From Cornus controversa (lineage: Eukaryota > Streptophyta > Magnoliopsida > Cornales > Cornaceae), in NCBI GenBank assembly GCA_026545225.1, contig CM048848.1, positions 15,365,353 to 15,429,352 on the forward strand: a DNA stretch of 64,000 nt, given 5' to 3'. The notes under the pieces are model-generated. The model worked only from the letters and a program-made list of their open reading frames with translations, was not told the origin of the DNA and searched no databases. Position 1 is the stretch's first letter. Each line of letters opens with the position of its first letter. The position numbers and the translations under genes were made by a program. Positions 9,779 through 21,680 of this stretch are shown one piece after another.

Positions 9779-12700
9779 TTAAGTCGGATAGACGGGATCC
9801 GTCAAGTCGACGGACTCTACGTCTCTTCTTGGCACACATCCTTCCACACAATGCTTCAACCTTTGGCCATTAACTTTCATCAAAGTGTTATCTCGAAAGC
9901 TTCGAATTTCCACGGCACCATGAGGAAAAACCGAAATCACTTGGAATGGTCCATCCCACCTTGAACGCAATTTTCCGGGAAACAACCGAAGCTTGGAATT
10001 AAAGAGCCACACTTTATCACCTGGAGAGAAGGACTTTCGTGAGATATGTCGATCATGAAATGCTTTCGTCCTCTCTTTGTAAATTCATGAACTTTCATAA
10101 GCATCACGTCTAAACTCTTCTAATTCATTCAATTGCAACTTCCTCTCTTCCCCAGCTCTTTTTGCATCGAAATTGAATTTTCGAATTGCCCAAAGTGCCT
10201 TATGCTCAATCTCTACTGGAAGATGACATGCCTTCCCATACACCAACCGATATGGTGACATACCGATAGGGGTCTTGTAAGTAGTCCGATACGCCCATAG
10301 TGCTTCGCTCAGTCGCAATGACCAATCTCTTCTATCCGGTCTCACTGTCTTCTCGAGAACATGCTTAATTTCTCGATTGGACAGCTCTACTTGCCCACTT
10401 GTCTGAGGATGATAAGGCGTCGCCACCTTATGTGTCACTGAATATTTAGCAAGCAAACCTCTCAAGAATTTATTGCAAAAGTGAGTACCACCATCACTGA
10501 TCAAGGCTCGAGGAATTCCAAATCGACTCAGAATATTCTCATGCATGAATTTGATTACCACCTTGTGATCATTAGTTCGAGTTGCAATGGCCTCCACCCA
10601 CTTGGAGACATAATCCACTCCAACCAGAATATATTCGTAGCCAAAAGAAGGTGGAAAGGGTCCCATAAAATCAATTCCCCAAACATCAAAAATCTCCACC
10701 ACCAGAATGGGGCTCATTGGCATCATATCACGCCTCGACATTGAACCCAATCTTTGGCACCGATCACAAGTCTTACAGAAAACATATGCATCGTGAAACA
10801 GAGAAGGCCAAAAGAATCCACATTGAAGTACCTTTGCTGCTGTCTTTCTTGCACTGAAGTGGCCTCCACATGCCAATGAATGGCAGAACTTGAGAATATC
10901 TTGAAACTCATGGTCTGGGACACATCGCCGAATAATCTGATCTGGACAATATTTAAATAACTCTGGATCCTCCCAAAAGTAATGATGGACTTTAGAGAAG
11001 AATCGATCACGTTCTCGCTTGGTCCAGTCTCTTGGCACTTTTCCTGTGGCTAAATAGTTCACAATATCTGCATACCATGGTGTGGAGTTGTCGGACACTC
11101 CAAACAATTGCTCCCTCTGAAGTGTTTTGGAAAGTGTAGTGCATACAGAAGTTACCACCATGGTAGAAATTAGATCTTCAAACACCTTCTTCTCCTTCTG
11201 TTTTTCTTGCACCCTTATTTCATTTGTAGATTCAATCATATCTTCAGAGTCCATGAAGAAAACATCAGTCTGATCTGGAGGATTCTCAACAGCATTGAAA
11301 ATATTAAGTTTAACCTTCATATTGCCAAATGAAATATCCATGATCCCCGACCTACAATTTATGCAAGCATCAGCAGTAGCTAAGAAAGGTCGACCAAGGA
11401 TCACAGGAATGTGCCTCTTCGGATTGTGAACTGGCTCAGTGTCAAGTACAATGAAATCAACAGGAAAGTAAAACTTGTCCACTTTAATGAGCACATCTTC
11501 TATGATTCCTCGGGGTTGCTTTGTTGATCTGTCTGCAAATTGTAATACCACCGAGGTAGGCTTCAATTCTCCCAAGCCCAATTGTAAGTAAACTGAATAG
11601 GGTAGCAAATTCACACTTGCACCCAAATCAAGAAGAGCTTTATCCACATGGTGCTCCCCAATAATACATGAGATAGTTGGAGCACCAGGATCTTTGTACT
11701 TGGGAGGAGTACACTGCTGAATTATTGAACTTACTTGTTGTGGCAGCATTACTTTCTTTGGCACATGGCTTTTAGAATGCCTTTTCTGAGTGCACAAGTC
11801 CTTCAAAAATTTTGCATAAGGTGGAATTTGCTTGATGGCATTAAGGAGTGGCAAATTAATCTTCACTTGGCGAAACACCTCCATCATGTCATGCAGCTTG
11901 TCCCCTTGCTTCCCCAATTTAGATGCTTCAAGAAAACGTTGTGGGAAAGGAGCCTTGGGCTCATAAGGAATTTCAGCACTTGGACTTGTGGTCACTTTTT
12001 CTTCTTCTTTCTTCTCACCCACCTTATTGTCAATTATTTTCCCACTTCTCAAAGTGGTAATGGCTTGAACTTGCTCATGGTGTGGGTTGCTTGTGGAAGC
12101 TTGCATCCCTCTTGGATTAGCAATTGGTTGACTAGGGAGCTTCCCTTCTTCTCTTCTGCATAGTGAAGTAGCAAGCTGTCCAAACTGAGATTCCAGTTTG
12201 GCAATGGATTGAGAATGCGAGTGCACTAGCTGAACTGTAGATTGTACTGTTGCTGCAGTAGCTTGCACTGTCTCTATGAGAGAATCAAGCTTGTCAAATT
12301 TAGACAAGGTAAGTGTCAGCTTGTCTTCAATAGTAGAAATTCTTTGGGCCATAGGACTTTGTGTTTGATATTGCTGTTGAGGCACAAAAGTCCTAGGTTG
12401 ATATGATGGTTGCATTGCTGCCCCTTGGTTACTGTAAGAAAAAGCAGGATGATTCCTCCATGTGGGATTGTAAGTATTACGTCGTGGAGGATTCATTGGT
12501 CCAGTGAAAGTAGCTTGAACTTGCTCATGTTGAATATTAGAAAATTGCCCCACCGAAGGATAATTGCTCATGTTATGCATAGGACTAGAGCAAAATTCAC
12601 AAGGGCCTAGCAATGAAGAATTTGAAGCAGAAGGAGTTTGATTTGCAACCATGATTGCTGCCACCTTCTGTGCAATTAAATCAATATCAGTTGGTATAGC

Positions 12701-13573
12701 TTCTGAAGCACCAACCTCAAAAATCCTATCAGTCTTCCTTGTAGTGGCAGGTCTGCTAGAACGAGTAGAGGACACATGTTGTAGAGAGTTGTCACTAAGA
12801 TTTTCAAATAAGGACCATGCCTCTTCTTCACTCTTCAACATAAAAGTACCTCCACATGACGCATCAACCATCTGTCTGTTGGCTTCTGTGAGCCCTTCAT
12901 GAAAACTCTGCACTAGTTGCCACTTAGGAACTTGATGATGGGGACACTTCCTAAGAAGGTCCTTGAATCTTTCCCATGTCTCATAAAATTGTTCCCCCTC
13001 ATGTTGGGAGAAACCAGTGATAGCACGTCTGAATTGATTGGTCTTCCCTATCGGAAAATACTTCATGAGAAACTCATGTTGCATCTGAGTCCAAGTCGTG
13101 ATAGAACCAGCCGGTAGGGAGTTAAACCAATACTTTGATTTGTCTTTCAGAGAGAATGGAAAAAGTCTCATTCTGAAAGCATCTTCAGAGAAGTTGTGAA
13201 TTTTTGTAGTTGAGCACACTTCAATGAAGTCATCCAGATGCTTGTAAGGGTCTTCTTGAATCAGCCCAAAATAAGATGGTAGCATCTGAATAATGCTGGA
13301 CTTGATCTCATAATTCTGTGCTGTGACATTGGGCAGTTGAAAACCTGCTGGCGAGGTATATGTCTCAGGAACATAGTAGTCCCTCAGCAGTCTAGCTCTT
13401 TCTCCATCATCATTAGGAACAAGGTTGTTATTCCTCTCTTCTGCCATGTCTTCAATTAATTCTTCCTCTTGCACAATTGTATCAACAGGGATGTTCCTCT
13501 GTTGTCTAAGAGTACGTTCAGGCTCAGGATCAAGAGGTATCAAAGGATCAGCTACAGAACGACGACCTTGCAT
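9779..13573 (-). pseudogene. Athila gag-protease-integrase polyprotein without RT/RNase H
   Basis: It starts at 13573 and reads without interruption for 1162 codons to a TGA at 10087-10085; the same frame then continues to 9779 with the integrase C-terminal region ([16 protein letters not shown]). In order: Gag ([18 protein letters not shown] about residue 135; [13 protein letters not shown] about 175), retropepsin ([16 protein letters not shown] about 650; [16 protein letters not shown] about 730), then without a break the integrase zinc domain (H-H-C-C around CKTCDRCQ, about 910) and the DDE core ([41 protein letters not shown]). The usual 500 or so residues of RT and RNase H, including any YxDD box, are missing; the join is near residue 780-800 (about 11.2 kb). 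Integrase residues appear intact. The fused product could at most supply capsid, protease and integration functions. Confidence 0.9.
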
Positions 13574-13696
13574 ATATTTACCAAAAGCACCTGAAAAGAA
13601 AACAAAAACAAAATTAAAAATAAAATATAAAAATTTCCTAAACTAAAAATCCAATTAAAACTAATTCTGTAAAATCCAATCAATCAAATAGATAAT

Positions 13697-13713
13697 CCCC
13701 GGCAACGGCGCCA
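13697..13713 (-). other. Primer-binding site (tRNA-Asp type)
   Basis: The minus strand reads TGGCGCCGTTGCCGGGG, complementary to the 3' end of plant tRNA-Asp, the primer typical of Athila elements. It lies five bases inside the 5' LTR. Confidence 0.9.
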
Positions 13714-13718
13714 AAAAT

Positions 13719-15235
13719 TGATTCGTGTGTGAGTGTGACTCAAAAAGTATACCAATTAAAAATTTTCACACTTCGCAATAGAACGAATTCCTTGCAGAAT
13801 AGGGCTATCGAAAGGGGTATCGTACCTCAGGGATTATGGTCTGATGAGTTGGAATACGGAATTAATTCTAATTAAATTTATAAGAAAAGAATTCTGATTT
13901 TTAAACTAATTAAAAAGATAAAATAAAATAAATCAAAGTAAACAAGATAGTGAAGATAATAAGAGAGAAACCTAGGGTGTTTGACTTCACCACTAACTCC
14001 ACAATCAATGGTCAATTGAATCAACTATAGGGGAATTACATCATGCATAAGTGGTGTTGGTGGCTACAAGCTCACCTTCATCCGTCAAGAAGATAACATA
14101 TAATTAAGGCTAAGCCATGGACTATCTTCGATTGGCATGAGCCATCTGCCTAACTACTCTAATCTAGGGTGCAGTATGGTTCATCTTCTCTAGGCATAAT
14201 CCATCAAAGCTCATAACAATATATTCAGTGATTGCCATTGTGTAATAATCTCTCTCATGATCACAGAAAACAAGAGGGATTGAGTTCAATAACAACAACT
14301 AAATATCTAAGACAAGATAAGAAATCATTGAGATTGAATATACAAGACTTTTATTGCTCAATTCTATAATAAGAATCCTCACAATTACACAATCTATGCA
14401 TGTATATAAAGGTCCCCAATAATTAAAACAATCAAACCATTGATGCTTTGTTAGGGCTACATCAAAACCCTAGTGGATGAACTAGCCGCTCATGGTAGGA
14501 GAAGAAGTTTCAACTGGTGAGGAAGAATGCATCATCTTCATGAATTATGCGTATGACTATGTTCTCCAATGGCTCTACAATATGTTTCTGTTCTCTTCTC
14601 AGCTCTCTCAGACTCTCCAACCTCTGTGTAAGCTCCCTGTAAGCTCTCTCAACTCAGCCTCCAAGTCTTCACTTTATTCCCCAAGAGAATACACCAAAGT
14701 CCTAATCCAATTAGGAATAAATTAGGGTTTCCCGCAGCACTAATCAGGTGGGTTTTTCCTGCTGACTTCGGCCCAACTTTTGATCCACTAGAAGTCCGAT
14801 TTACGGAATTTTCGTGAAATACAAAAGTGTGCAGAATCAAATTTCGTTCAACCCCACACGAGAATTATGTCGATTTAAGGCTCGGAAATAAGAATTCTGG
14901 TCCGTTTTCCAAAACGGGATTAAGACTGCATTATGCGCAGATTTGGGCTTCAGGCCCGAAACCTTCTTAAGTTGCTGTAATTCTCTTGGACCTCTTTCTT
15001 GGACTGATTTGAGTTGAAATAAATGGTTGAGTGAATCTCCTTGATGTAGGCTTCATCTCACCATCTTGGATGTCTTCTTTCAAAGCCCAAAAACTTGGTT
15101 TTAACTGAAATAATCATTAAGGCCCTGAAAATACAGAAAACACTAAAACAAAGTAAAATCACAAAATAATCTATCACTAAGAGAATAAAATACATAAGTT
15201 AAGAGGCTAGAATGCGTAACATTCAACGCCTATCA
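13719..15235 (-). repeat. 5' LTR of the Athila element
   Basis: 1517 bases, with canonical TG...CA ends on the minus strand (TGATAGGCG ... CGAATCA). It is followed inside by the primer-binding site and flanked outside by GTTAT. It is nearly identical to 4503-6019. Confidence 0.93.
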
Positions 15236-15304
15236 GTTATTAATCAAACAATCCGGCTCGACTACCTCACCCCCAACTGGTCTTCCTTTACGTCTTGGTG
15301 CCAT
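15236..15304 (-). pseudogene. N-terminal codons of the interrupted gypsy gag
   Basis: The ATG is at 15304 (minus; MAPRRKGRPVGG), an N-terminus common in gypsy Gag. The frame runs 23 codons to the Athila target duplication at 15240-15236 and continues, after removal of the element and one duplication copy, at 4502. It is the beginning of the gag gene described at 3133-4502. Confidence 0.8.
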
Positions 15305-15669
15305 ACTTTTATATGTTCGAGACATAAGTCAACACAACAAGTTATCTCATGTTATATGTTCAACATGATTAAATAATTACACAACATAAAAACACGTTAT
15401 CATTTCACACGTAGCACATAAACATGCTTTTCTTAACACATTTAATCACATAAACATGTTCTCAAGTCAACACATAACATATAATACATGTTATCACATA
15501 AGCACTTAACATGTTATCATGTAAGCATATTTCATATGCACAAAAGTTCAATATTTTACTATGTCATGTCTACACGCATTTTTTAGGTTATCAAACTCAA
15601 GGTTCTAACCTATTACAAATCCACTCGTGATCTATCCATTACCCGTCGCCCCAAGGTATTCGACCTAGT
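15305..15669 (-). other. 5' leader of the gypsy element
   Basis: About 365 AT-rich bases between primer-binding site and gag start. No ORF. There is a loose repetition of ACATGTTATCAC-like words at 15360-15560. Confidence 0.55.
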
Positions 15670-15681
15670 GCTTTGATACCA
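15670..15681 (-). other. Primer-binding site of the gypsy element
   Basis: The minus strand reads TGGTATCAAAGC, a one-base variant of the initiator-Met primer site. It is three bases from the LTR end (TGTTACGCCC on the plus strand, 15685). Confidence 0.75.
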
Positions 15682-15684
15682 AGT

Positions 15685-16766
15685 TGTTACGCCCTAATTT
15701 TCGGCTCCCGAAAATCAAAGGTGATTAAGTCAAAAACCACACTCCTAATCACAATTATTCTAAAATTACCCAAGTCTCCTACAGGGAACATATGAGTTCA
15801 ACTCTCAATCATCATCATTATAATACAGTGGAAGCTTTACAATCTCACCATGGGCCCCTAAGTAAAATACGTGAACTTTCAATACTCAACAGTGCATTTT
15901 AAGCTCACTTTCAGGTTTTGATCGATTGATGGATGTCCCACTAGCATGCTGAAACCTAAGCAATCCATCGGCTGGCTACTCTTCAGCTTTGGTCGACTGA
16001 AGGATGCCTTTTGGTCAGCTGAAGGATTGTTTCAGTCGGCTGAAATAAGTACCTACAGAGTCTGCAATTGCAAACATTTGGTATCTCACCATTTCAATCA
16101 GCTGATGGAAGTTTTAGCTGACTGGAACTCTCCAGAACCTATTTTCCCCTGTTTTCAAATCTCCATTTACTCACCACAAATCTCATAATTCAAGGGATTG
16201 TTCTATATGTCAATTCCTCATTATCAAACACCAACATATTCATCATACATGCATATTCATTACACCAACTCGATAACACACTCACAAGCTTATACATGTG
16301 GAAATAAATATAAATGAAAGTTTATCATTTAAAAAGTCTAGCATCCTACCATGCTCAAAATCATGCTTAGAATATATGAAATCGTAAGGCATTAATAATA
16401 TATGTTCAAAACCAACATTTAAACATATGCAATCATAAGGCATAACGATACACGTTCTTGAAACATAAATGGTCAATACATGTTTGTCACATGCATAAAG
16501 TCCACAATATCGACATGCATTCAAATAAAACAACATAGAGTTTTTAAATGAAACTAAAATCCACTCCACGCTAATAATCTATTAGGGAGAGTCCATCACT
16601 TCCTTTTCATTTCCTAAAAGAGTTAATTCTCATAGGATGAGCAACAACACGCTCAGTAGGAATGTCTAAAACACAATTTCGCAAGTTACGTGAATACCAC
16701 ATAACACACATTTGCATTGAATCATATTAAGCAAATATTTATGTATTACAACCATATCATAAGCAA
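15685..16766 (-). mobile_element. 5' LTR of the gypsy element (interrupted by CACTA)
   Basis: On the plus strand it begins TGTTACGCCCTAATTTTCGG, directly after the primer site, and runs at least to 16766. Motifs near 16640 (GCTCAGTAGGAATGTC) resemble the gypsy LTR pieces at 32.8-40.9 kb, so all belong to one broad LTR group. The far end could not be fixed because a CACTA-like terminus begins at 16767. Confidence 0.65.
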
Positions 16767-17137
16767 CACTACAAGAAATTAAAGAAACATCAGCATTCTT
16801 TTCTTAGCGATCAAGAAAAGCATTGGTGTTGGTAACAATTACCAGCAAAAAATAAAAAAAACGTTGGTGAAAGTTATGTTTCACCAGCATAAACAAAAGA
16901 AGTGCTTGTAAAAACTAGTTTCACTAGCGTACGAGAAAGAAGCGCTAGTAAAAATCTGAGTTTCACTGGTGCACACAAATTGAATGCTGGTAAAAAGCTA
17001 ATTTTCAACAGCGGATGCAAATTGAATGCTAGTAAAAATATGAGTTTCACCAGCGCACACAAATTGAATGTCGGTAAAAAGCTAGTTTTCACCAACACAC
17101 ACAAAGTGAATGCCAGTAAAATCAATAAGTTATAGTG
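16767..17137. mobile_element. CACTA-type transposon terminus, possibly a short non-autonomous element
   Basis: It starts CACTACAAGAAATT, the terminal inverted repeat of plant CACTA (En/Spm) transposons. Five to six copies of a 55-60-bp subterminal repeat follow (GTTTCACCAGCGCACACAAA, then GAATGCTGGTAAAAA), in alternating orientation to one another as is typical of subterminal arrays. A weak match to the opposite terminus (TTATAGTG) ends at 17137. No clear 3-bp target duplication was found, so the right end is uncertain. Confidence 0.65.
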
Positions 17138-18192
17138 GGAAATTTTTGCGGTACCCATTTTTTCTTATTTTTCGTGGTACCCATTTTTTCTTTATTTCTT
17201 ATTTCCAGTTCAAGCGTCTCTGTCTCTTATTGAGTCTCTCTTATTGAGTGAGTGGTTTCTTCATCGATAGTTTGAAAACGGTTTATGTGGTCATTTATTC
17301 TCTGTCATCGATTTCTCTCCACATTCATCATGTTGATCATCGACACCTAGAGGAGGAGTATCGTGCGGCTAGAAAAGTCTCACTCTCAAGCCTTAACCTA
17401 ATTTTTTCCCCAAATTGGTTGAAATAGGGAGTTGAAAATAAAATAAAATGGAGGGAAAACATAATTCATGTTTGGTTAAAATGGAGAAGGAAAAGGAGGG
17501 ATTGCTTGACCACTCTAGTAGTGTTTTCACTGTCTTCCCAAAAGTGGGAGGATTGATTTGGTGAGAAATGATACCTCTTTTAATGAAAATTTCAAAATAC
17601 CAATAGTATCCTTAAAATTATAAAGATGAAAAATAAAAAGACTGTCTTAGTCTCAGGGCATTTTTATGGATCTTTTGTGCTAGTTTATCTAATACATCTT
17701 GAGTGGCCGCTATAGAGGAGCATCGCTTGCAGCAGCGGAATGGTATTGATATTTTGTACTATTACTTTTGAGGGTATTTTTATTTCATTAACGTTTTATT
17801 TTGTTATTTAAATGTAAAAGGGTACGATAGTAAATTTAATAACATAACTTCCTTTCTTGTCTCTGCTTCACGTACCTTTTTCAAACATGAACCAAAGGTT
17901 ACTACTATATTTTTCTGTCTTTTCTTTTCCATCCTCTTTATCCAAACAAACCCTAAGCTCCTAAAACTAATCAGCAGGTAATCTCATGTGTACTATGATT
18001 AATATCTATTTCAATCACCGGGCTCTTTTGATTATCTATGTCTCCAAGACACAAAATAGTGCATAAAATAGAGACAAGACTGAATCGACTAGCATCTTTT
18101 GCACTCAACTAGTCATTTCTAGTGCAAGTCATCAACGTATATAGTCGTATAGAATAGGGTTAGTGGTGGGAGACCAGAATATATAAACTGTA

Positions 18193-18228
<36 letters not shown>

Positions 18229-18687
18229 TCATGCATGCATGCTTCATCTCTATTATTGAAACCAATCCTTTTAGTGCATTAATGCATGTTTTCTTCATGT
18301 GGACTAACTCAAGTTTGTTTCTGGGTTGGTCTCTTGGGAACATATAAATGTCAAGTACTCTTAGGCTGTCTTGCTTCATTCCTAAAATTATAAAAGTTTG
18401 TGTCCCCTTGCTTCATTATTTGTAATAATGAACCTATATTAATTATTAATTGATTATTTAGTCCAATTAAGGAGAAATTAGTTCCACCAAGATAGATGTT
18501 AGATCTTCTAGCTCACTATTCAAATCCGAGGATTCATTTGCATGTGAGGAAGGGAAAAAGACGTGAGGCAACACCATGTGCCTCTGAAGGTGGTTTGGCA
18601 GACCAACAGTACCACTTTCCGTCTCTTCAGCAATGTTATGTAGTTTTCATGTCCAGCGTGCATGAGTCAAAACTTAACCATCCACCT

Positions 18688-18725
<38 letters not shown>

Positions 18726-19663
18726 TAACGTAATGTTGATGTCTACGGTACTATAAAAAAATTGTTAGACTGTATTATTTTAGGGGTACGAAGGTAGGTG
18801 AATGTAAATATAAATTTAGGTGTAAATGTAGTAGGTGAATAGTGACTTTTAGATCGATAACAGAGAAAGTTATTTTAGATTGTAAATTGACATATATATT
18901 TTGAATCGTAAAATTGGTTTTTAAAGTATTTTTGACCGTTATGTGATTTTTTTTTTTTTTGTAGGGAGATTCAAATACAATGCTTAAGTGTAATATAGAT
19001 ATATAACTTTGCCATCACTTGAAATTAATGTAGATACTCTTTCTAGGGCATTGACGTCTTTCTATATCTACATATATATAGAAATGATTTCTTGCTCACA
19101 AATGAGCAAAAAATTCTTTCACACCATGTACAGTAACTATTAGATATGATTGCTATATTTTTTAGTAACTATTTTTTTTTTTTACATTATTTAGATCATA
19201 TCCAACAATAACTATGCTTGGTGTACAAGTGAGCAAACTATCGCAACTATATATATATATATATATTTTAAACACCACATAAATACAACACTAACTCCCC
19301 ATTAAAAAAAGTGATTCAATAGATTTTGGGTCCTCCATGAAGCCAATTGGTGCTTGTCCAATTCAAAAGAGCCAAAAGTACGACGTTTTATTCTCCAAAT
19401 TAAGCTAACTGTTCTCTTTTTTAAAAGACAACTAACTTCCCTTACTGAGAAAGTGATGTTTTTATCTCTGTTTGGGACTATAATAATAATAATCTATACA
19501 GCTTTTGACCTTAAATATATAGAGACAGGGTATGATCAGCTTTCATTCTTTTGCTTTGAAATTAAATTATTAATTTAATATCGATAGCTAGCCAGGAACA
19601 AAGTTCCTTTTAGAAGCGGGATGGCATGTTCTTCCAAACAAGAATGGTTCCATCTACTACCTT

Positions 19664-19694
<31 letters not shown>

Positions 19695-19991
19695 TGCAAA
19701 CCAAGCGTGTAGATAGTATTAGTTATTTGTTTAATGTTGTGGAATTTCTCTGGGTTTAGGTTAAATATCCATTGATTTGATTAAAGAAATTAAATTTAAG
19801 CCTTGAGCATCTGATACTTTCACATTATATATGGTAAATTTCTCTGGGTTTAGGTCAAATATCCATTGATTTGATTAAAGAAATTAAATTTAAGCCTTGA
19901 GCATCTGATACTTTCACATTATATATGGTAACCCCACGTAATTGCTTGCTATGTTTAGGTTATAAAATTTGTACCATAGTACGTAATTCAG

Positions 19992-20026
<35 letters not shown>

Positions 20027-20288
20027 CTTGGTCTCAGACACAGCCTCACGGGTGCCAAAAACTGCCACTATCGTATTATTAGATTGATAAAGACATTATA
20101 TGATTCTGTCTCAGGGCGGCATCAAATTGTTTAGAACATGTCTGGTATGGTTTCAGTTGAAGCCATACCTTACGCTTCTGGGCGGCACAATGTCGTTGAA
20201 TTACTCTGTATAATTTCTAGCCTAGCCCCCTTTATTGTCATGTCCTGCACTGCACAAAAAAGATCATATGTACCTTTCTTCCTTTCAA

Positions 20289-20319
<31 letters not shown>

Positions 20320-21550
20320 CTTTATGCTTGCTTGAAACCTAACTTGGAAGAGAGAGAGAGAACTAAAATGGTTTTTAAAAAAAAATCATTAAAGATTGTG
20401 GATTTACTATTTCTTTTTTTTTAAAAAAGAAAGTAATTATCACTTACAACCCTTCAGTTTAGTTAATATCCCGACTAAACCCTTCTCAAATTTTATTATT
20501 TTCGATTACACCTCATGAATTTTGAATTCACGTATTAATTTCTCCCATTCGTTAATGTGTCGGTAGACAAACATATAATTTGTTGACATCAACAACATAA
20601 AAATGTAAAAATGGTCATTTTTAACATTCTTATGCATAAAATGGCATCTTTAATAATCACAAATAAAACCGTAAAATCACCGGGTCGAGTCAAAATATTG
20701 CTTAAACGGAGAAGAGATGCAAGTACAATACAATGTATTTTACCACTATTATCCTCTTTCTTTGCCCTGCCAGATAAAGCAAGCATTTTACTTCGATCAT
20801 ATGCATGAATCCTGCCTGCGCATGGACCGTGACTAGTCGCTAAAGGAGATCCAAAGAAGATTGGGGTCGAATTCCACCATTAGAGACCACTTCAGTTGGT
20901 CCCATTTATTTTGTCCTATAATTAAGGTCATCTTCTTCTTCAGTGCTGAAAACAATTTATCACCAAAATATAAAAGACACCAGCATGAGAGTCTCTTCAC
21001 TAGTACTCTTACATAGTTAGATATACAAATATATATAAATGGTATCTTGAGATGGGACCATATATATATATAAGGAAAGGGAAACAACCAAACAACGTAC
21101 ATTTCCATTTACTTTCTATTGAAACACTTGTCACAAGAGTTCCCATTACCCTGGGGGCCTTAGCCCTTGCCATGCCAGCCTCCGTCCCTTCCATTCCTCA
21201 GGCCAGCTGCAGTTGCTTGGCGTTTCACAGTCAAGGGTCCCAATCCCTGTTGCATCAACTTTTTTTTTCATTTCATGCTAAGCACAAGTCAAAGATAAGT
21301 TAGGTTTGGATCCATTCTTTTATATATTCCCCCACTACTTTTGCCATGTCCATGTCTATGTCTGTCTATGTCTATATATGCAGCATTCAATAATTTAATA
21401 TGCATGCATGTGGTGTGTAGACTAGGTCCCCCTCTCACATAGTTTCATAGTGAAACACTCTCCTTGTGACAATTGTCGCAATTTCTGCGCTTCAAACTCC
21501 ATCTTGTGCTCTTAAGTTGTCCTTTCCCTATCTCTCTCACAACCCATATT
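17138..21550. other. Intergenic spacer upstream of the gibberellin 2-oxidase gene
   Basis: 4.4 kb without a recognisable gene. It holds six long (AT)n tracts (about 18196-18224, 18690-18724, 19247-19266, 19669-19694, 19995-20023 and 20291-20317), a two-copy 94-bp tandem repeat (19743-19930) and homopolymer T runs. The short ORFs here are small, overlap the microsatellites and show no family motifs. Confidence 0.6.
19743..19930. repeat. Two-copy tandem repeat, 94-bp unit
   Basis: AATTTCTCTGGGTTTAGG starts both copies (19743 and 19837). The two units differ at about one base (GGTTAAAT against GGTCAAAT), so the duplication is very recent. Confidence 0.93.
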
Positions 21551-21557
21551 ATGTATG

Positions 21558-21565
21558 TATAAATA
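21558..21565 (+). promoter_or_regulatory. TATA box of the gibberellin 2-oxidase gene
   Basis: TATAAATA, 116 bases before the start codon. It is followed by a CT-rich stretch and a (CAC)n run (21654-21674) in the inferred 5' leader. The spacing predicts transcription starting near 21590. Confidence 0.6.
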
Positions 21566-21680
21566 CCCTTTTTCCATCTCATACTTAATTCTACTCTAAG
21601 CTAGCTAGCTCTACTTCACAAGTCACTCTTTGATTTTCTTCTCATCATTGATCACCACCACCACCACCACCACCGAATTA

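Larger units (their letters stand above)
4503..15235 (-). mobile_element. Athila-type Ty3/gypsy retrotransposon lacking RT and RNase H, 10.7 kb
   Basis: This is a complete element by structure: two 1517-bp LTRs (4503-6019 and 13719-15235), an Asp-tRNA primer-binding site, a polypurine tract, a gag-protease-integrase frame, a second ORF before the 3' LTR, and GTTAT target duplications. The tRNA-Asp primer site and the extra 3' ORF are hallmarks of the Athila group. By eye the LTRs differ at only about 20 sites (roughly 98.6% identical), so the insertion is recent. Reverse transcriptase and RNase H are absent, so it must be non-autonomous. It sits in the gag gene of an older gypsy element in the same orientation. 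Confidence 0.92.

Noticed and set aside
11735-12163. Plus-strand 142-codon ORF
   Set aside because: It lies wholly inside the Athila gag-protease frame on the other strand and has no family motif; it is a shadow.
15360-15560. Possible CRISPR-like or satellite array of ACATGTTATCACA words
   Set aside because: The repeats are short, irregular and AT-rich within a retrotransposon leader; no regular spacer structure.
21630-21680. Upstream in-frame extension of the gibberellin oxidase
   Set aside because: It has no ATG (it starts at TTG) and would encode a poly-Thr stretch from a (CAC)n run in the leader; the ATG at 21681 fits the family.
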